This document shows, piece after piece, positions 24,951-36,584 of a DNA stretch of 64,000 bases. The notes under the pieces were generated by a model. It saw only the letters and a list, made by a program, of their open reading frames with translations. It did no database searches and had not been told where the DNA came from. Each line of letters starts with the position of its first letter. Position 1 is the stretch's first letter. The stretch is from Maylandia zebra (Eukaryota; Chordata; Actinopteri; Cichliformes; Cichlidae), in the NCBI RefSeq assembly GCF_041146795.1, contig NC_135172.1:36937623-37001622 (forward strand). The letters are read 5' to 3'. The position numbers and the translations under genes are program-made.

Positions 24951-27346
24951 TACAATACTAAATGAACATAATAGTGGCTGAAAGCACGTTTACCTGAGAT
25001 ATCTCAGTGTTGATGATGTTGATATAATCTTTCTCCTGACCCAGGGAGGCCATGTCTTCCAGAAACTGTTGTCTTTCCTGTATTTCATTCAGAACTGCAG
25101 GAAAAACAGAACGTGTTCTTACTCTGAGGGTCAGTGAGCACATTGATCTTGTCATAAGGCTCAGAAAATATTCCCTACAAAAACAAATTTCCGTTTTTCA
25201 AATGTATCTTTTGTTGCACTAAAAACACCCCAAGGTTCCATGCACTTCTATTACAATCTAGAAGGCAGACATTTCTGGAGCTGAAATCTACAAAACAACT
25301 CCCAATAAAAGAATTTAGATTGATAAACAGCGCTACAGGCAAGAGGAAAAATTGGGGGTTAAACTGTCCCTTTAAGATTCAAATATGATGCTGGTGTAAC
25401 CGCTCCACCTCATTGTTTTGCTCTGCAGTCAGCCTCACCTTCCTGATAGCGATCAATCTTCTTTGGTATTTCTGAGCTCTGATGTTGAGGAGGCTTCTGA
25501 GAAGATCCCGCTTCGGGCTGCTCGGTCCCATGTGCAAAGATGTTCTGAAGCTTCCTCTTCTCTTTCTCTAGGTCTCCTTGGGTGACATGAAGAAAAAGTT
25601 CCGAAAAACAGAGCCTGACTTTTTCTCAGAGTGCAGAAAATGGAATAAATGAAGAAGAAAAGGAAAGAAATGGGGAAAATTGAAGGGATCGATGACATGC
25701 AATATACACATAAACTGAAATTTATGTCAGTTTCAAGAACGTACGTGTTGGACCAGGACGAAACTTTTCTCTCTCGTAGCTGTTCCCAGACCAACATGCC
25801 TTGGCGGTGCGTTTCTGAGTGTGGACTGGCCAGTGTTTCTGGACAGATTTACCAGGAGAAGACTGTGCCGGATCAGAGGTGAAAGGCAAAGCTGTTTCAT
25901 CTGAAGGAGAAAATTTTACAGCAGCAAAAGTTTTTTGTTTACAAAAAATGAAGCGTTGCTAATTGTGGATGCTTTTTTTCAAACCCCATATTTGAAGTGT
26001 GGGACTCTTCCCGACAAGCTTTGCATGATTCACAGTTTAAAGAAACTGAACAGTGAACTGGGCTAGGCCGAGGTTCTCGATCATTTGACAGGGGTACAGA
26101 GTATAAACATAGCTTCTCCACACTAGAAGGAGTCAGCTGAGGAAGATTGGGCATCTGAATAGGACGGAGAGGTGTTTTGGTAGTGTCTGGGAAGAGACCC
26201 GGAACAGACAAGCTATGGACATTGTGTCACTTGGCTTGCCAGGGAATGCCTTGGAATAAGAGGTGGTGGCTGGGAGGAGGCAGATCTGGGCATCTCTGCC
26301 TAGATCTCTGTCCCCCAATCCAGACCCTGGGTGTCTGCTCCTTACAAACAGATTTGAACAGCAGGTGGGAGTTACAACGTGAACCACATAATTTAGGCAA
26401 CCATATCAGGTACACCTGCTCTCAGCACATCATGCCCGAGTGTTAAATCAATCTGAAGTCCAATAGTAACAGTATATGGCACCATAAGGGCCAAAATCAT
26501 GATGGTATTTAGCAACAGGTCATATGTACAGAGTGGAATATTGTTATTAACTTACAACTATATCTTAAGTATAAATATAAGAAAATACTCCATGAGACAG
26601 TATCAGACCTTTAACAAACTTACTCTTTGGCTGATTGTTGATCTGTTTTCTCTTGAGGCTGGTGACCCTTGATTCCTGCTTCAACACTGAGCACAGAAAC
26701 AGAACAATAAGAGTACACAGCACAGGCCTCAGCAACGGTAAATGAAACACAGACACAGCTCTATAGCGGGATCATAAATTCTGAGACCATGCTGAAAATC
26801 TCTCATATCTTCATAAAATTTGAGGACATGCAAAATGAAGAACAAATGTTCTGACCACGAAAAGCTCACATGGTGTGTTTACAGGACTGACAATGACACT
26901 GAAGTGCCTCACACTCAGAGTGAAAGACGCTGGTGGGTATATTCAAATCTGGAAACCCCAACTTCCCTCTGACCCAGGACAATTTATCTGAGGTTTTAAC
27001 TCCAACATGCCTGAAACCTTTGGAGGAACTGCTTGAAGACGTAGTAAGTAATTCAAAACTATCAACACATCAAGGTTGAACAAAGCTGGGCAGTCTGTGG
27101 CGGGCTGATTCCAGCCTGTCAACACTGTATTTCTAGTTCAAACTGCTGCACTGATATCATCATGTATGCATGCTAGAATATGCTAGAGCAAAATTTAAGG
27201 TTTTTATTAATGTTTCTTTAGTGAGCTCAGATTTTTTTGGAGCACAGCTTACATCTCAGCATGTCCTGGGTCTCCTTGCTGAACTGTGTGGCTCTGGGGC
27301 TGTTCCACAATCCCCTGCTAGCTGAAGCCTGTGAGGAAGTTTCCAT
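24728..27346 (-). CDS. C22orf23: C22orf23 / EVG1 (UPF0193 family), complete, 6 coding exons
   Basis: UPF0193 proteins are small and conserved; molecular function is not firmly established, and a ciliary role is my inference. Exons on the minus strand: 27346-27253, 26686-26624, 25900-25745, 25576-25439, 25094-24994, 24823-24728; all GT-AG and in frame, giving 215 aa (human about 217). Conserved blocks in order: GLWNSPRATQFSKETQDMLR at the N-terminus; LLKQESRVTSL; ETALPFTSDP; SGNSYEREKFRP; RDLEKEKRKLQNIFA; NEIQERQQFLEDMASLGQEK; INIINTEISQKLRELEIMEK. Each matches a block of human EVG1 as I remember it. The ATG directly follows a TTTGCAG acceptor, and a non-coding first exon ends at 27575 with donor GTAAGC. 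The gene is tail to tail with micall1, as in human. The last exon has a diverged tail (ERTENAANKED). Confidence 0.92.
24914..24946. repeat. TA microsatellite in C22orf23 intron 5
   Basis: About fifteen TA units between the last two exons of C22orf23. Confidence 0.9.
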
Positions 27347-27574
27347 CTGCAAACTAAAACACACAAATTACAACCCAGAAAACCATTGTTTTAGTTCAAT
27401 TTATGATGCTGTTATTCCTGAATTTAACGTGAACTTCATCGCTGTGATCTATGAATGACTTCAACACGACCTAAAGCTTCGGAAAAAAACCCGTTAATCT
27501 ACGAGACAAATATTGTAACTAAATATTATATTAATAATCTAATATTAAACACTAATAACATTATTAAAGCTTAC

Positions 27575-27645
27575 CTCGTTGTTTTTTAAGGAAAGGCCAG
27601 TCTTTAAAAAAGGAGACCAACTTCAAACTCAGGAAGACGGCAGTA
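27575..27645 (-). other. C22orf23 non-coding 5' exon
   Basis: On the minus strand the sequence ending ACGAG is followed by a GTAAGC donor (exon edge at 27575), and the next acceptor directly precedes the ATG at 27346. The upstream boundary is inferred only from the X-box just beyond it. Confidence 0.55.
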
Positions 27646-27652
27646 ACACTAT

Positions 27653-27666
27653 GTTGCTATAGCAAC
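27653..27666. promoter_or_regulatory. Perfect palindromic X-box (RFX site) at the C22orf23 promoter
   Basis: GTTGCTATAGCAAC is a 14-bp perfect palindrome that fits the RFX X-box pattern GTHNYYATRRNAAC at every position. It lies within about 80 bp upstream of the C22orf23 5' exon donor. RFX2/RFX3 use such sites to switch on ciliary genes. Confidence 0.75.
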
Positions 27667-30144
27667 TAAATAACAAAAGCCCTGTTTTAACTCACTGAAA
27701 TATGTTTTTAAAAAAAGGAAAAAAAGAGGGAAAGACAGAAAATTATTACTATAAGACTCCACGTTTTTAAAATCTTTTTTAAAAGATATTTTACGCTTAC
27801 CAATGGTTTCAAGACAGTGGTGCAGTGTCAACTATGGCCACTAGAGGGAGACAGATTATTATTTTTTATTACCGTTTTAATGGCTTCCATCAGTTATTGA
27901 TTTTATTTTCATTTATTTTAGTTTTGTCACCAAGAGTCTATTAAACATTTTTTATTCTGTTAAAATATATATACAGAGAGGAAGTCAGGAATTACTAGCT
28001 AATTAATAGCTAAATACCATTTTTATAGAACAAAACACCCATATGGATCCCTAAGATATTGACATTATATCATCAAAACTACAAGGGATTTCAAAAAAAT
28101 AATTAAGAGTAACGCAAACTAATTACCAATCGTGAGACTCAAACAAATGCATTTTCAGTCAATGCCTTTGAAAGTGACAAATAAACAGCCTAAATTGAAC
28201 TTGTTTAATAGAATAGAATAGAATGGCCCTTTATTGTCATTGTACATGTACGATTCAATGTGTCTATAAAGCAGTCGATCATTGCATATTTTTTCAACCT
28301 GCATAGTGAATGTCTTATGTGTAGTCGTCACTCGGAAGACTCTCAAGAGAGAGTCTTTATCAGTGGTGGGCAAGTCATCGGGGGTCTGCAGCAGTCAGGG
28401 CATCATTATCTGTGGAAATACAGCAGCCTGCATTTGCTGAATGTCTGCAGATAAACAGCAGCCCGAATATAATCACCTTTCACACATAGGTCTTCTCAGA
28501 AGTCACACGTCCTCGCTGGGAATACAGACACAACCTGTGTGCACAAGTGTGTTAAACTGTAAGCAGCAAAAACAGAAGAAGAGGTTCACTTTCTGCTGTA
28601 GAGTCAAACAATTAAAATTACTACATATCCATTATTTGTTTTAGTATATGTTTATATGCCAGTCACCTGTTTTTAGGTATTTACACAATCATATTAAAAG
28701 TATGCAAGCTGCTTTTTCAAATCATGTATGCTTTCTTTTTTCAATTAACATGTCTATCAACATTAAACGTGCATAAAACGTCTCTGTATGTGTGCCCACA
28801 CAGTTTGGACTTTGTGCCAAAGCGTGCTTAAATAGATAGCGGCCTTTCATCTGATAACAGCCAATGATCTGTTTACTTGTGAATGAAAAATAACTGAGTG
28901 TGCGCCATTTGTCTACAGGCTTAATTTTACTGCACTTTAAAGGCATTTGTGTAGACATTCAAAAGTATGGATGGTAGTTCAGTAAACTTAGAAGATGTTT
29001 TCAGCATTATTTATCCCCTTTTTTTTTTTATTTATTTGCAACTATTTGCAGTGACTGTTACCATCTAATTATCATGATTTTATTATTTTGTGTATCATTT
29101 TAAAACTACTCGTTCAGTTTTGATGGAGCAGCTGTTTAATCCTGTTAAGGCTAGTGTATCATATTTGATACATTTTAGCTCTACATCATTAGCATGATTT
29201 TGTTTCCCTGAAATACCTGATGTACACTGTCAGAAACGTGCAGTGCTACACAAATGCCAAATGATACAAATTAAAACTCACATACGCAAATTTATATTAA
29301 TTTATTGTTTAATTTTGTAAAACAGTTTCCCCCTTTCCCTTTTTGACATATTCTACTTACAAAATAAAAGTTTCCAGTGACAAATCAAAAATGTTTCTTT
29401 CGTGTTTAATGCGTAAACAGTTAACAGCTATTGCTTTAATCCTTATTTGACTCCCTGTGAAGCCTTAAAAAATGTGTGTGTTGCTATTTGATCCCAACTT
29501 TTTCCTCTGTGAAATAAACATCTGTAAAAACGTACTTTAAGAATTTTAAAAACATGAGTGTAAAATGATTGTTGAGCATATTCACGTCAGTGACCATTTC
29601 ACTGATAATGATTCATCAAATTTTAGCTTTTAATTGCAGCAAAAGCGAAGGTTGTTTGGTCTTTCCTCACATGTAAAAGGTGAGAGGACAGCCTGATGCT
29701 CAATGTTTTTTCAGGTTTTATTGCTCTGAATCCCACACAACAGGAAGACAGTGTGCTGAGGTCAGATAGTAGAGTTTCTTAGGGTTTATAAATGACCGGT
29801 CTTAAAGGAACCAGAGAAGTAATTTACACGTATGCTCCACCTCCTAACGGTCAAAACCTACATGAAAACGAGAGATTTGAAGTTAGACTTGCAGCTGACA
29901 GAGATAGACAAGAGAGAGGAGGGAGAGATAGCAGGCAAGCAATGACGAAAAGGAGGCAGTTCTCTGTGGCCTGTTTGCACTGAGTGGACTGTAACTGGGA
30001 TGAGAGGCCTGGTGAGCTGGAGTCTGACTTCCTGTTAGCTGAGGGTGAGGTGGGCATGTAAAAAAAAATAAAATACAGAAGTATCCAAAAGAAAAGAGAA
30101 ACTTTCCTGTTCTTGTTACACCTGTTGCCATATCAGACTGCTTG
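27667..30144. other. Intergenic region between C22orf23 and the KLF gene
   Basis: AT-rich. It contains a CTCF-like motif (27835-27850) and a reversed retroelement 3' tail (28205-28260). The human neighbour POLR2F was looked for on the plus strand and not seen. The last 300 bases are probably KLF promoter and 5' UTR, but I found no TATA box and cannot place the start. Confidence 0.5.
28205..28260 (-). repeat. Retroelement 3' tail, reversed
   Basis: AATAGAATAGAATAGAATGG followed by CCCTTTATTGTCATTGTACA, a common fish non-LTR 3' end read on the opposite strand with its pentamer tail to the left. A related GTCATTG block occurs at about 52740-52760. Confidence 0.6.
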
Positions 30145-32336
30145 ATGGCTGTTACCCAGGCTGTGCTCCCTTCCTTCAGCTCCTTCTCCAACCTCTCTCA
30201 CTCCACTGACAATATGAAAGTAAGTAGCATGTTCACTTCAAATATTTGATTCTTTTAGCGAAATATAGTGACTCACCTTTCATGTAGTGTGACCATTTAA
30301 TATTTATGTGTCTGCTTTTACTACAAAAGTGACGGAATAATGCTCAAAATTAAACTGCTACCAAAATGACTTGTAAGTTTTTTTGTTTGTTCTAAAGGGC
30401 TCTAAAAATATACTGCATACAGTTTCAAGATGAAGTTAAATGAAATCTTATTTACACTTGGTAGCTTTTTGTAAAATTTTGCTGTTGTTCCAATTGAGTT
30501 CACTTATTGTATTGTGGATTGTGCTGCTTTATATGAAAAAGCAATGAAATCACAATGTAAAGAAAGTCTGCAGGGAGCAAAACTGTTGGCTTAATAAATA
30601 ATTTATTGAATATCTTTAATGATAGCTTTGGATTTGTATTAGAATAATACACGTGTGTGAGAGCCACCAGCATCTATTACCACAGTGGGCAGAAATTAAT
30701 GCATTTTTTTTTGTTATTTCTGGCAATCTGAAAATTTTTTTTTACTATTATGTGAAAGAAACTAAACTAAATTAAATCAGTAATAAAGAACAGTGACTTT
30801 GCAAAGTCTGAAAGTTTTACAATTGAATAACAGTCATTAATAATTCAAATTTGTAACAGAACAGAGTGGAAATGTCCATAAAGATAGAAGTATGTTGAGA
30901 CGGAAGCTGTTCTTTTTATACAGAACTAAAAATAATATTGTTGAAGTTCAAAAATACTCTACACTTGAGGATTTGTGGCTTTGCAGATCCATTGTGATCT
31001 ACAAATTGTAATGTACATGTGATAACAGAAGTCTGTCTGCACATAGAAAAACTGAGACATATTATTGAAATTGCACATAGTTTTCTCAAACCATCTCACA
31101 GTGGTTATTACGCAACAGTTTTACTGGTCTGGTCCGTTTTAAATCAGATTACCCTCTGTGAACATTTAAGGATGTTCTTGGTTTTCATGATCTTAAAATT
31201 CTCTCCAACAGGTGTGTAAGTCAGATGGGTCTCTCCCTTTGGACTCCCCAAGCACTAAACTGTCACCAAAGAGCTCTGAGCAACTGCAGGTCTCTGAACA
31301 AATGGCAGAGGAGCTCCTGGATGATGACAGCCAAGCATCATGGGACATTGAGTTTCTGCTGTCAGAGTGGCGCAGCCCTTCCCCCGACCCTAGCCCCTCT
31401 CTCAACAACAGCAACCAACTGCTTCCGCAGTTTGACCCAAACACTGCATACCAAGAGACGAGTGTGCTTAAGGACCCATCAGGACAGGAGAGTCTACAGA
31501 TGAACAGCGGCAGCCTCATGGCTGAGCTCATGTCCCTTGCTGAAACCACCACAGTCCAGCCAGAGCTGTACCAGCGTAGTTTTAATGACGATCAAACAGG
31601 TCGAACTTTATTTTCTAATGTGCATAATGTAAATCAGTTTGACTTCTCCCAAGGAGGAAGTGTTGAAAGACACAGCAGAGGAAGCCTCAGTAAGGTTGCA
31701 TCATGGGACTTCAACCCCTACTATCACCACCACCACCAACAGCAACAGCCTCCCGTGGTGGCCATCCCTGAAAACAGGTTCATCCGACCTCAGCCTGTGA
31801 CTCCTGACCCTCGACACTACCGCTACTTGCCCCACTTTAACCACACTGCCAGCCTTTACTGTGACTACAACCACAGCCAGGGGCATTTGCCCCTGCACCA
31901 GCAGCCTCTGCTGGTTGGACAACAGGTGCCCCCTAGTGGGTTGGAAGGGAAGCGTGGCAGAAGAGCTACGGGGAAAAAGAGACCAGCCATCCACAGCTGT
32001 GAATACCCCGGCTGCAGCAAGACCTACACCAAGAGCTCGCACCTCAAGGCTCACCTCCGCACCCACACAGGTAACCAACAACAGAAACAACTGATCTTAA
32101 CTCATGGTTTAAATGATGCTTTTTTAAAAAACTGCTATCTGCTTTATTATCTTTTATCAGGTGAAAAGCCTTACCACTGTTCATGGGAGGGCTGCAGCTG
32201 GAAATTTGCCCGCTCGGATGAGCTGACACGTCACTACCGCAAGCACACGGGTCAGAAACCGTACCAGTGTATGCTCTGTCAGAGAGCCTTCTCTCGCTCA
32301 GACCACCTGGCTCTGCACATGAAGAGACACAACTAA
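30145..32336 (+). CDS. Kruppel-like factor, KLF1/2/4/17 type, complete, 3 exons
   Basis: A sequence-specific transcription factor for GC/CACCC boxes. Exon 1 (30145-30219, 25 codons) begins [17 protein letters not shown], the conserved N-terminus of the KLF1/2/4/17 group, and ends in GTAAGT. Exon 2 (31212-32070) carries an acidic activation stretch ([11 protein letters not shown]), a His/Gln run and finger 1. Exon 3 (32161-32336) carries the rest. The protein is 369 aa. Three C2H2 fingers start at residues 288, 318 and 348, with TGEKPY and TGQKPY linkers and finger-helix residues [16 protein letters not shown] and RSDHLALH, as in all KLFs. It ends HMKRHN. The intron inside the finger-1/2 linker is at the family's usual place but is only 90 nt and lacks a stop in frame. 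Which member it is (klf1/klfd, klf17 or other) cannot be settled by eye. Confidence 0.94.
32071..32160 (+). other. 90-nt KLF intron 2, open in frame
   Basis: The donor is GTAACC after CACACAG and the acceptor is TTTATCAG. The length is a multiple of three and the frame has no stop, so an unspliced message would encode a 30-residue insert within the HTG-EKPY linker between fingers 1 and 2. Confidence 0.85.
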
Positions 32337-33851
32337 CGCTCTCGCATATACACAAATCTACACCTCTGCCAGTATAGGACATTTTAATTAAAAAGTAGAC
32401 AAATTTTGTCTGAATGTAGGACCTCAAAAGTCATCTGGTGTAGATGTTTTTGGTATACTTACAAAACAAATGAGATAGGTCTAACTCAAAATCTAATTGA
32501 AAACCCTTCAGCTTCAGAAATGATTGATATCCGTCACTTAAAGAGTGACCATTAGTAATTGCTGAAGCACTGGTAATTAGAGAAGTACTCCACAGAAAAA
32601 AGATGGAGCAGGGGACTTGCTGCAGGCACTGTAGCAAGTTTATCTCCTTTGTCTCTCTCTATTACACATATTTTATCTCAAAGAAGCCAGCTTTACCATG
32701 ACTGGCTGCTCGTGTGGGGCTTTTGTGCTAAGATGACCGTTTTAGAGATATCTACCTTTGTGACATCGTACAAAAGAACTTGTAGAAACTGAAAGTCTGA
32801 CACCTGAACATTTAGCTGATAGGATTACTCACACGTACACTGACCTCAATACGTGAAACCTTAGCCTTATTTAACATGAGCATCCACCATTGTTGACAGA
32901 CAATATTAGATAGACAGATAATATTGGGTACCCTTTAACCATCACATCTACATATCTGAGCACAACAGTTACCATATACCTTAAATCAAAGTCCTAACTT
33001 AACCTGGCAGCATGTCAACCAGAAGAAGACAACCTTTGTAAAATAAGCATGTCTAAAGCTATAAGACCCGCTTTTACAAACACTGTACACACTGTGGGTT
33101 TACAGACAGTGGACTTAAACACTAACAAAAGACCTAAAAGTGTTTGTAGCATTGGTTACAAGATGACACACAACAGTGTATCCAGAACTCACAGCTTACG
33201 AAGAAAGCCACGAGTGCTTATTAGCCATGCTTAATTATGTCAGCACTGAGATGATATAGTCATCTCAAATTCTGTTCCCCTTACAGGCAAAGCAAGATGA
33301 AGTACTGATATTTGGCAGATTTTGGCCAAGTGCAAATATCAATGTTTAATTTTATTTTATTTTTTTAATTCCCCCTTTTTGTGCAAGGGAAAGAAAGAAT
33401 ACTGCACTGCAGTATGATTTTATGTCCTTACAAAGTATCTGATAACTATAAATCTATTACACTGGGTTCTATACAGTTTAAAAGGACCACAAAACTGATG
33501 TGACACAACAGTTAAACATCATGCAGTCAGAAAGAGAAACACTGACCCATACCCATGAGCTGGTGTGTCCAAAATGGTAATAGAAATATGACTTAAATTA
33601 TATGTGAAGCAAACTAATATTGGTTTATTTTTTTAAAACATATTTTTATTTAAAAATAAGCATTTGCTAAAGCTGTAAATAATCAGTATTTTTCTGAGCT
33701 CTCTATTGTCATTAAAAAATAAGCAACATATTTATTGTCACGATCTTTTACAACAGCAGAAGATACTATATTATTTGTAAAATATTTTTGTTTCAAAAGA
33801 GCGTTGTTAGCATTGTTGTGTTAAGAATTTTTAAGATGTTTTAATTCCAAC

Positions 33852-33857
33852 AATAAA
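33852..33857 (+). promoter_or_regulatory. KLF poly(A) signal
   Basis: AATAAA at the end of an AT-rich 1.5-kb 3' UTR, in the context CAACAATAAAGAC. Confidence 0.55.
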
Positions 33858-33879
33858 GACTTTTAATTCTGTAAAACTG

Positions 33880-36085
33880 TTGGTCAGTCGAGCCTGATTT
33901 AAAAATAAATAAATAAAAAATAAATACAAATAAATCACAAAACCATAAAGCTGGGACTTCAAAATTATTGAGAAATACTATGATATTTGTCAGCAATGAT
34001 ATATATATTTTTTTGTTTAATGGTTTATTAGTTACTTTACTACTCTTTTTGCACAACAGGCCACGATTTATGTCCTTGTCAGTACTGCAAAACTGCATTT
34101 TTCAGTCATTAGTACATCAAACTGGACCCTCCAGTGGGCTGAATGTTTTATACCCCTGCCCTTAAATATTGTTTGCTTTACAGCAAGATTAGGAAGAATT
34201 GTCCGTTTCAAGTCATTTGGGGTTTTCAAAGAAAGTGAAAACACATTTTTCATTTTCCAAGAGAGAGAAAGCACTATGTTTGATATCAGCATTTGACCTC
34301 TAGATGTCAGTGTTCTGTTATCACGTCAGTCCTCCAGGCTGCAGGCAGGTATCAGCAGGCTGTAGGCGGCTGTGTCTGCTGTGTTTCTAATCTGGGTAAG
34401 GGTGAGGTAAGGATGGGGATCTGCTTATGTAACACGGTGCACTGATTCATCCTGATTATGTCAGATGATGGAGTTCATCATCACATTAAGAAGCTTCCTC
34501 TCCCTCCATCTAACAAATATATAGAATGTTGTGTACTGCATACCCTCAGGGAAGACAAACAGACTCACAACCTCACACACTTACCAGCATCTACAACACA
34601 TGCTTAAGCATACACATTCAGCAATGAATCTGCACTGCTTTGTAAACAAAGTTATAAAAAACCACTGCTGACCTAATGTGATCCACAACAAAGCATTGAT
34701 ATTGACAGTATTTTTAGTTGCATAAAAGATCACAGAGATTCTGAGGCTTTGGTAAAACCTCAAAAAACAAAAACAAACCAAAAAAGAGAGAGGGTTTGGT
34801 GCATGAACATATTTTAAAATGAGAGATATTCATTTTAAAATCATTTATTGTAATTGCAAGTTTCCACTCTGTAAATGGATTTAATTTCCAGAGCATGATA
34901 CTGAAGTGATGTAATTTTGTACAAAAGCCTGTTTGTAACTTTTTATAAACTTACATGGAAATACTAAGTTCTTCGACAGATTCAATAAAATCCACGAAAT
35001 TCCTCTTTAATTATATGGAAGTCTGACGTACAGTTAATTTAACCCTCATGTTCTGGATTTTCTGGTATGTGAACAGGAACAGTTATATCGTTACCTCTCA
35101 TGAGACCAGTTATGCAATCATACAAATGTTTTGCAGGAGCCCAACCAAGTCAAGGGTTAGTATTAGAGTTTGATCTGTACTAGCGATTAAGACTGAGCTG
35201 CTGCAGCTAGGTCCACTTTGATGTGCTACCATGGCTAAAACTGGGTTCTTAATCCTGCTAATCGGGGACAACATAATGAATGTTGAGCAGAGACGTTAAC
35301 TAGCTAGTACATGCATCAACACATAAATGCCTTAATCAGAGCCTGAAATATCTACATGAAGTTAATAGTAAATGATGCCTTTTAATCTAAGAGCTAGAAA
35401 GTCCTTAAAAGGGACCTAATATGCTCATTTCCAGTTCCATAACTATGTTCTTGGACTCTATTAGGGTAGCTTTGCATGACCAACAGTTCTGGTCTTGGTC
35501 TGCTTGGTCTTGGTGCAGGCCTCCCAGTTTATCATGGTCTACCATAACCTGTTTTGCCTTCCAAAAAACAGAAGGCTTGAACAGCAGGTCGGCGGGGCTT
35601 CTGTGCACACAGCCAGAGCTGTGTTCTTGAGATGAGCATTTTGGAGACTACTTGCAGATACACTTAATGCATTATTTGAAATTTTGGTCAGAATGAGGTC
35701 AGAAATGAAATGAGCAGAGCCAATGAGAACTACAGAAGCGAAATGATAAGAATTTAGTGATTCCGATTCATTATCGATTCTCTTATTCTCTTTACTTTGA
35801 TAGTAAACACCATCGCTAAGCAGCATATCAAAGACATTCATGCAAATTAATGACATGTTGTGGGTCAAATGTTTGTTCATGTTGGAGGTATTTCCCCTCT
35901 TTATTGTGATCACCATTGGGGTCATTACTCAAAAAAGGTAATATATTGTACAGAACATTTTTCAGGTAGAAATAGAGGCTGCAGCCTGACTGCTCATCTG
36001 TTTGTTACCCGTTGAAGTTCAGAGTCTGACTCCTGTGCCGGGGCTGCGCTGGGTTCTTGGCTAGCTTTGTGTTAGCATGCTGTCT
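33880..36085. other. Gene desert, first part
   Basis: No splice-framed coding sequence, RNA gene or bounded repeat was recognised between the KLF 3' end and the second hAT MITE. Short frames on both strands look random. Confidence 0.5.
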
Positions 36086-36315
36086 GCGTAGATCAGGCTT
36101 GGCCAACTCCAGGCCTCGAGGGCCAGTGTCCTGCAAGTTTTAGATCTCACCCTGGGTCTATACACCTGAATCAAATGATTAGCTCATTACCAGGCCTCTG
36201 GAGAACTTCAAGACATGTTGAGGAGGTAATTTAGCCATTTAAGTCAAGGACACATCTAAAACCTGCAGGAAACCGGTCCTCGAAGCTTAGAGGTTTGGAC
36301 ATCACTGGTGTAGAT
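36086..36315. mobile_element. hAT-type MITE, copy 2, inverted relative to copy 1
   Basis: Element 36094-36307 starts CAGGCTTGGCCAACTCC and ends GGTTTGGACATCACTG. It is flanked by gcgtagat and gtgtagat (8 bp, 7 match). Its core (TTTTAGATCTCACCCTGGGT, CCAGGCCTCTGGAGAACTTC, GGACACATCTAAAACCTGCA) matches the reverse complement of the 2990-3216 element. Confidence 0.85.
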
Positions 36316-36584
36316 GCTCGCAGCGAGGTGAAGTTATGTTAGCAGCATAATGCGACTGTTGTGCTTGATGTACTGGATGCAGTTTGCACTTTACTCATCA
36401 TTTTGTGCAGTAAAAATACAAGTAATGTCCATAAACACTATTTACCTCCTCAGACACACAAACTGAAATCAGCTCAAAGAACCACAAGTGCAACTGGAAC
36501 TGGAAAGCAGGATCATAGTCAAGCATACTAACAGTTCCAAGGAACTGGACTACTGGAAGCCGATTCTAGATTCCTATGCCTGAA

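Noticed and set aside
24958..24993. C22orf23 ending by read-through after TEISQ
   Set aside because: A properly framed last exon (24823-24728) beginning KLREL was found, matching the human C-terminal order.
27700..30000. POLR2F on the plus strand, expected from human synteny
   Set aside because: No exon encoding its conserved blocks was found.
31701..32090. 129-codon minus-strand frame opposite KLF exon 2
   Set aside because: Shadow of a GC-rich coding exon.
32071..32160. KLF as a two-exon gene with a 30-residue insert as the normal protein
   Set aside because: Valid splice sites at the family's conserved intron position and the restored HTGEKPY linker favour an intron; kept only as a possible isoform.
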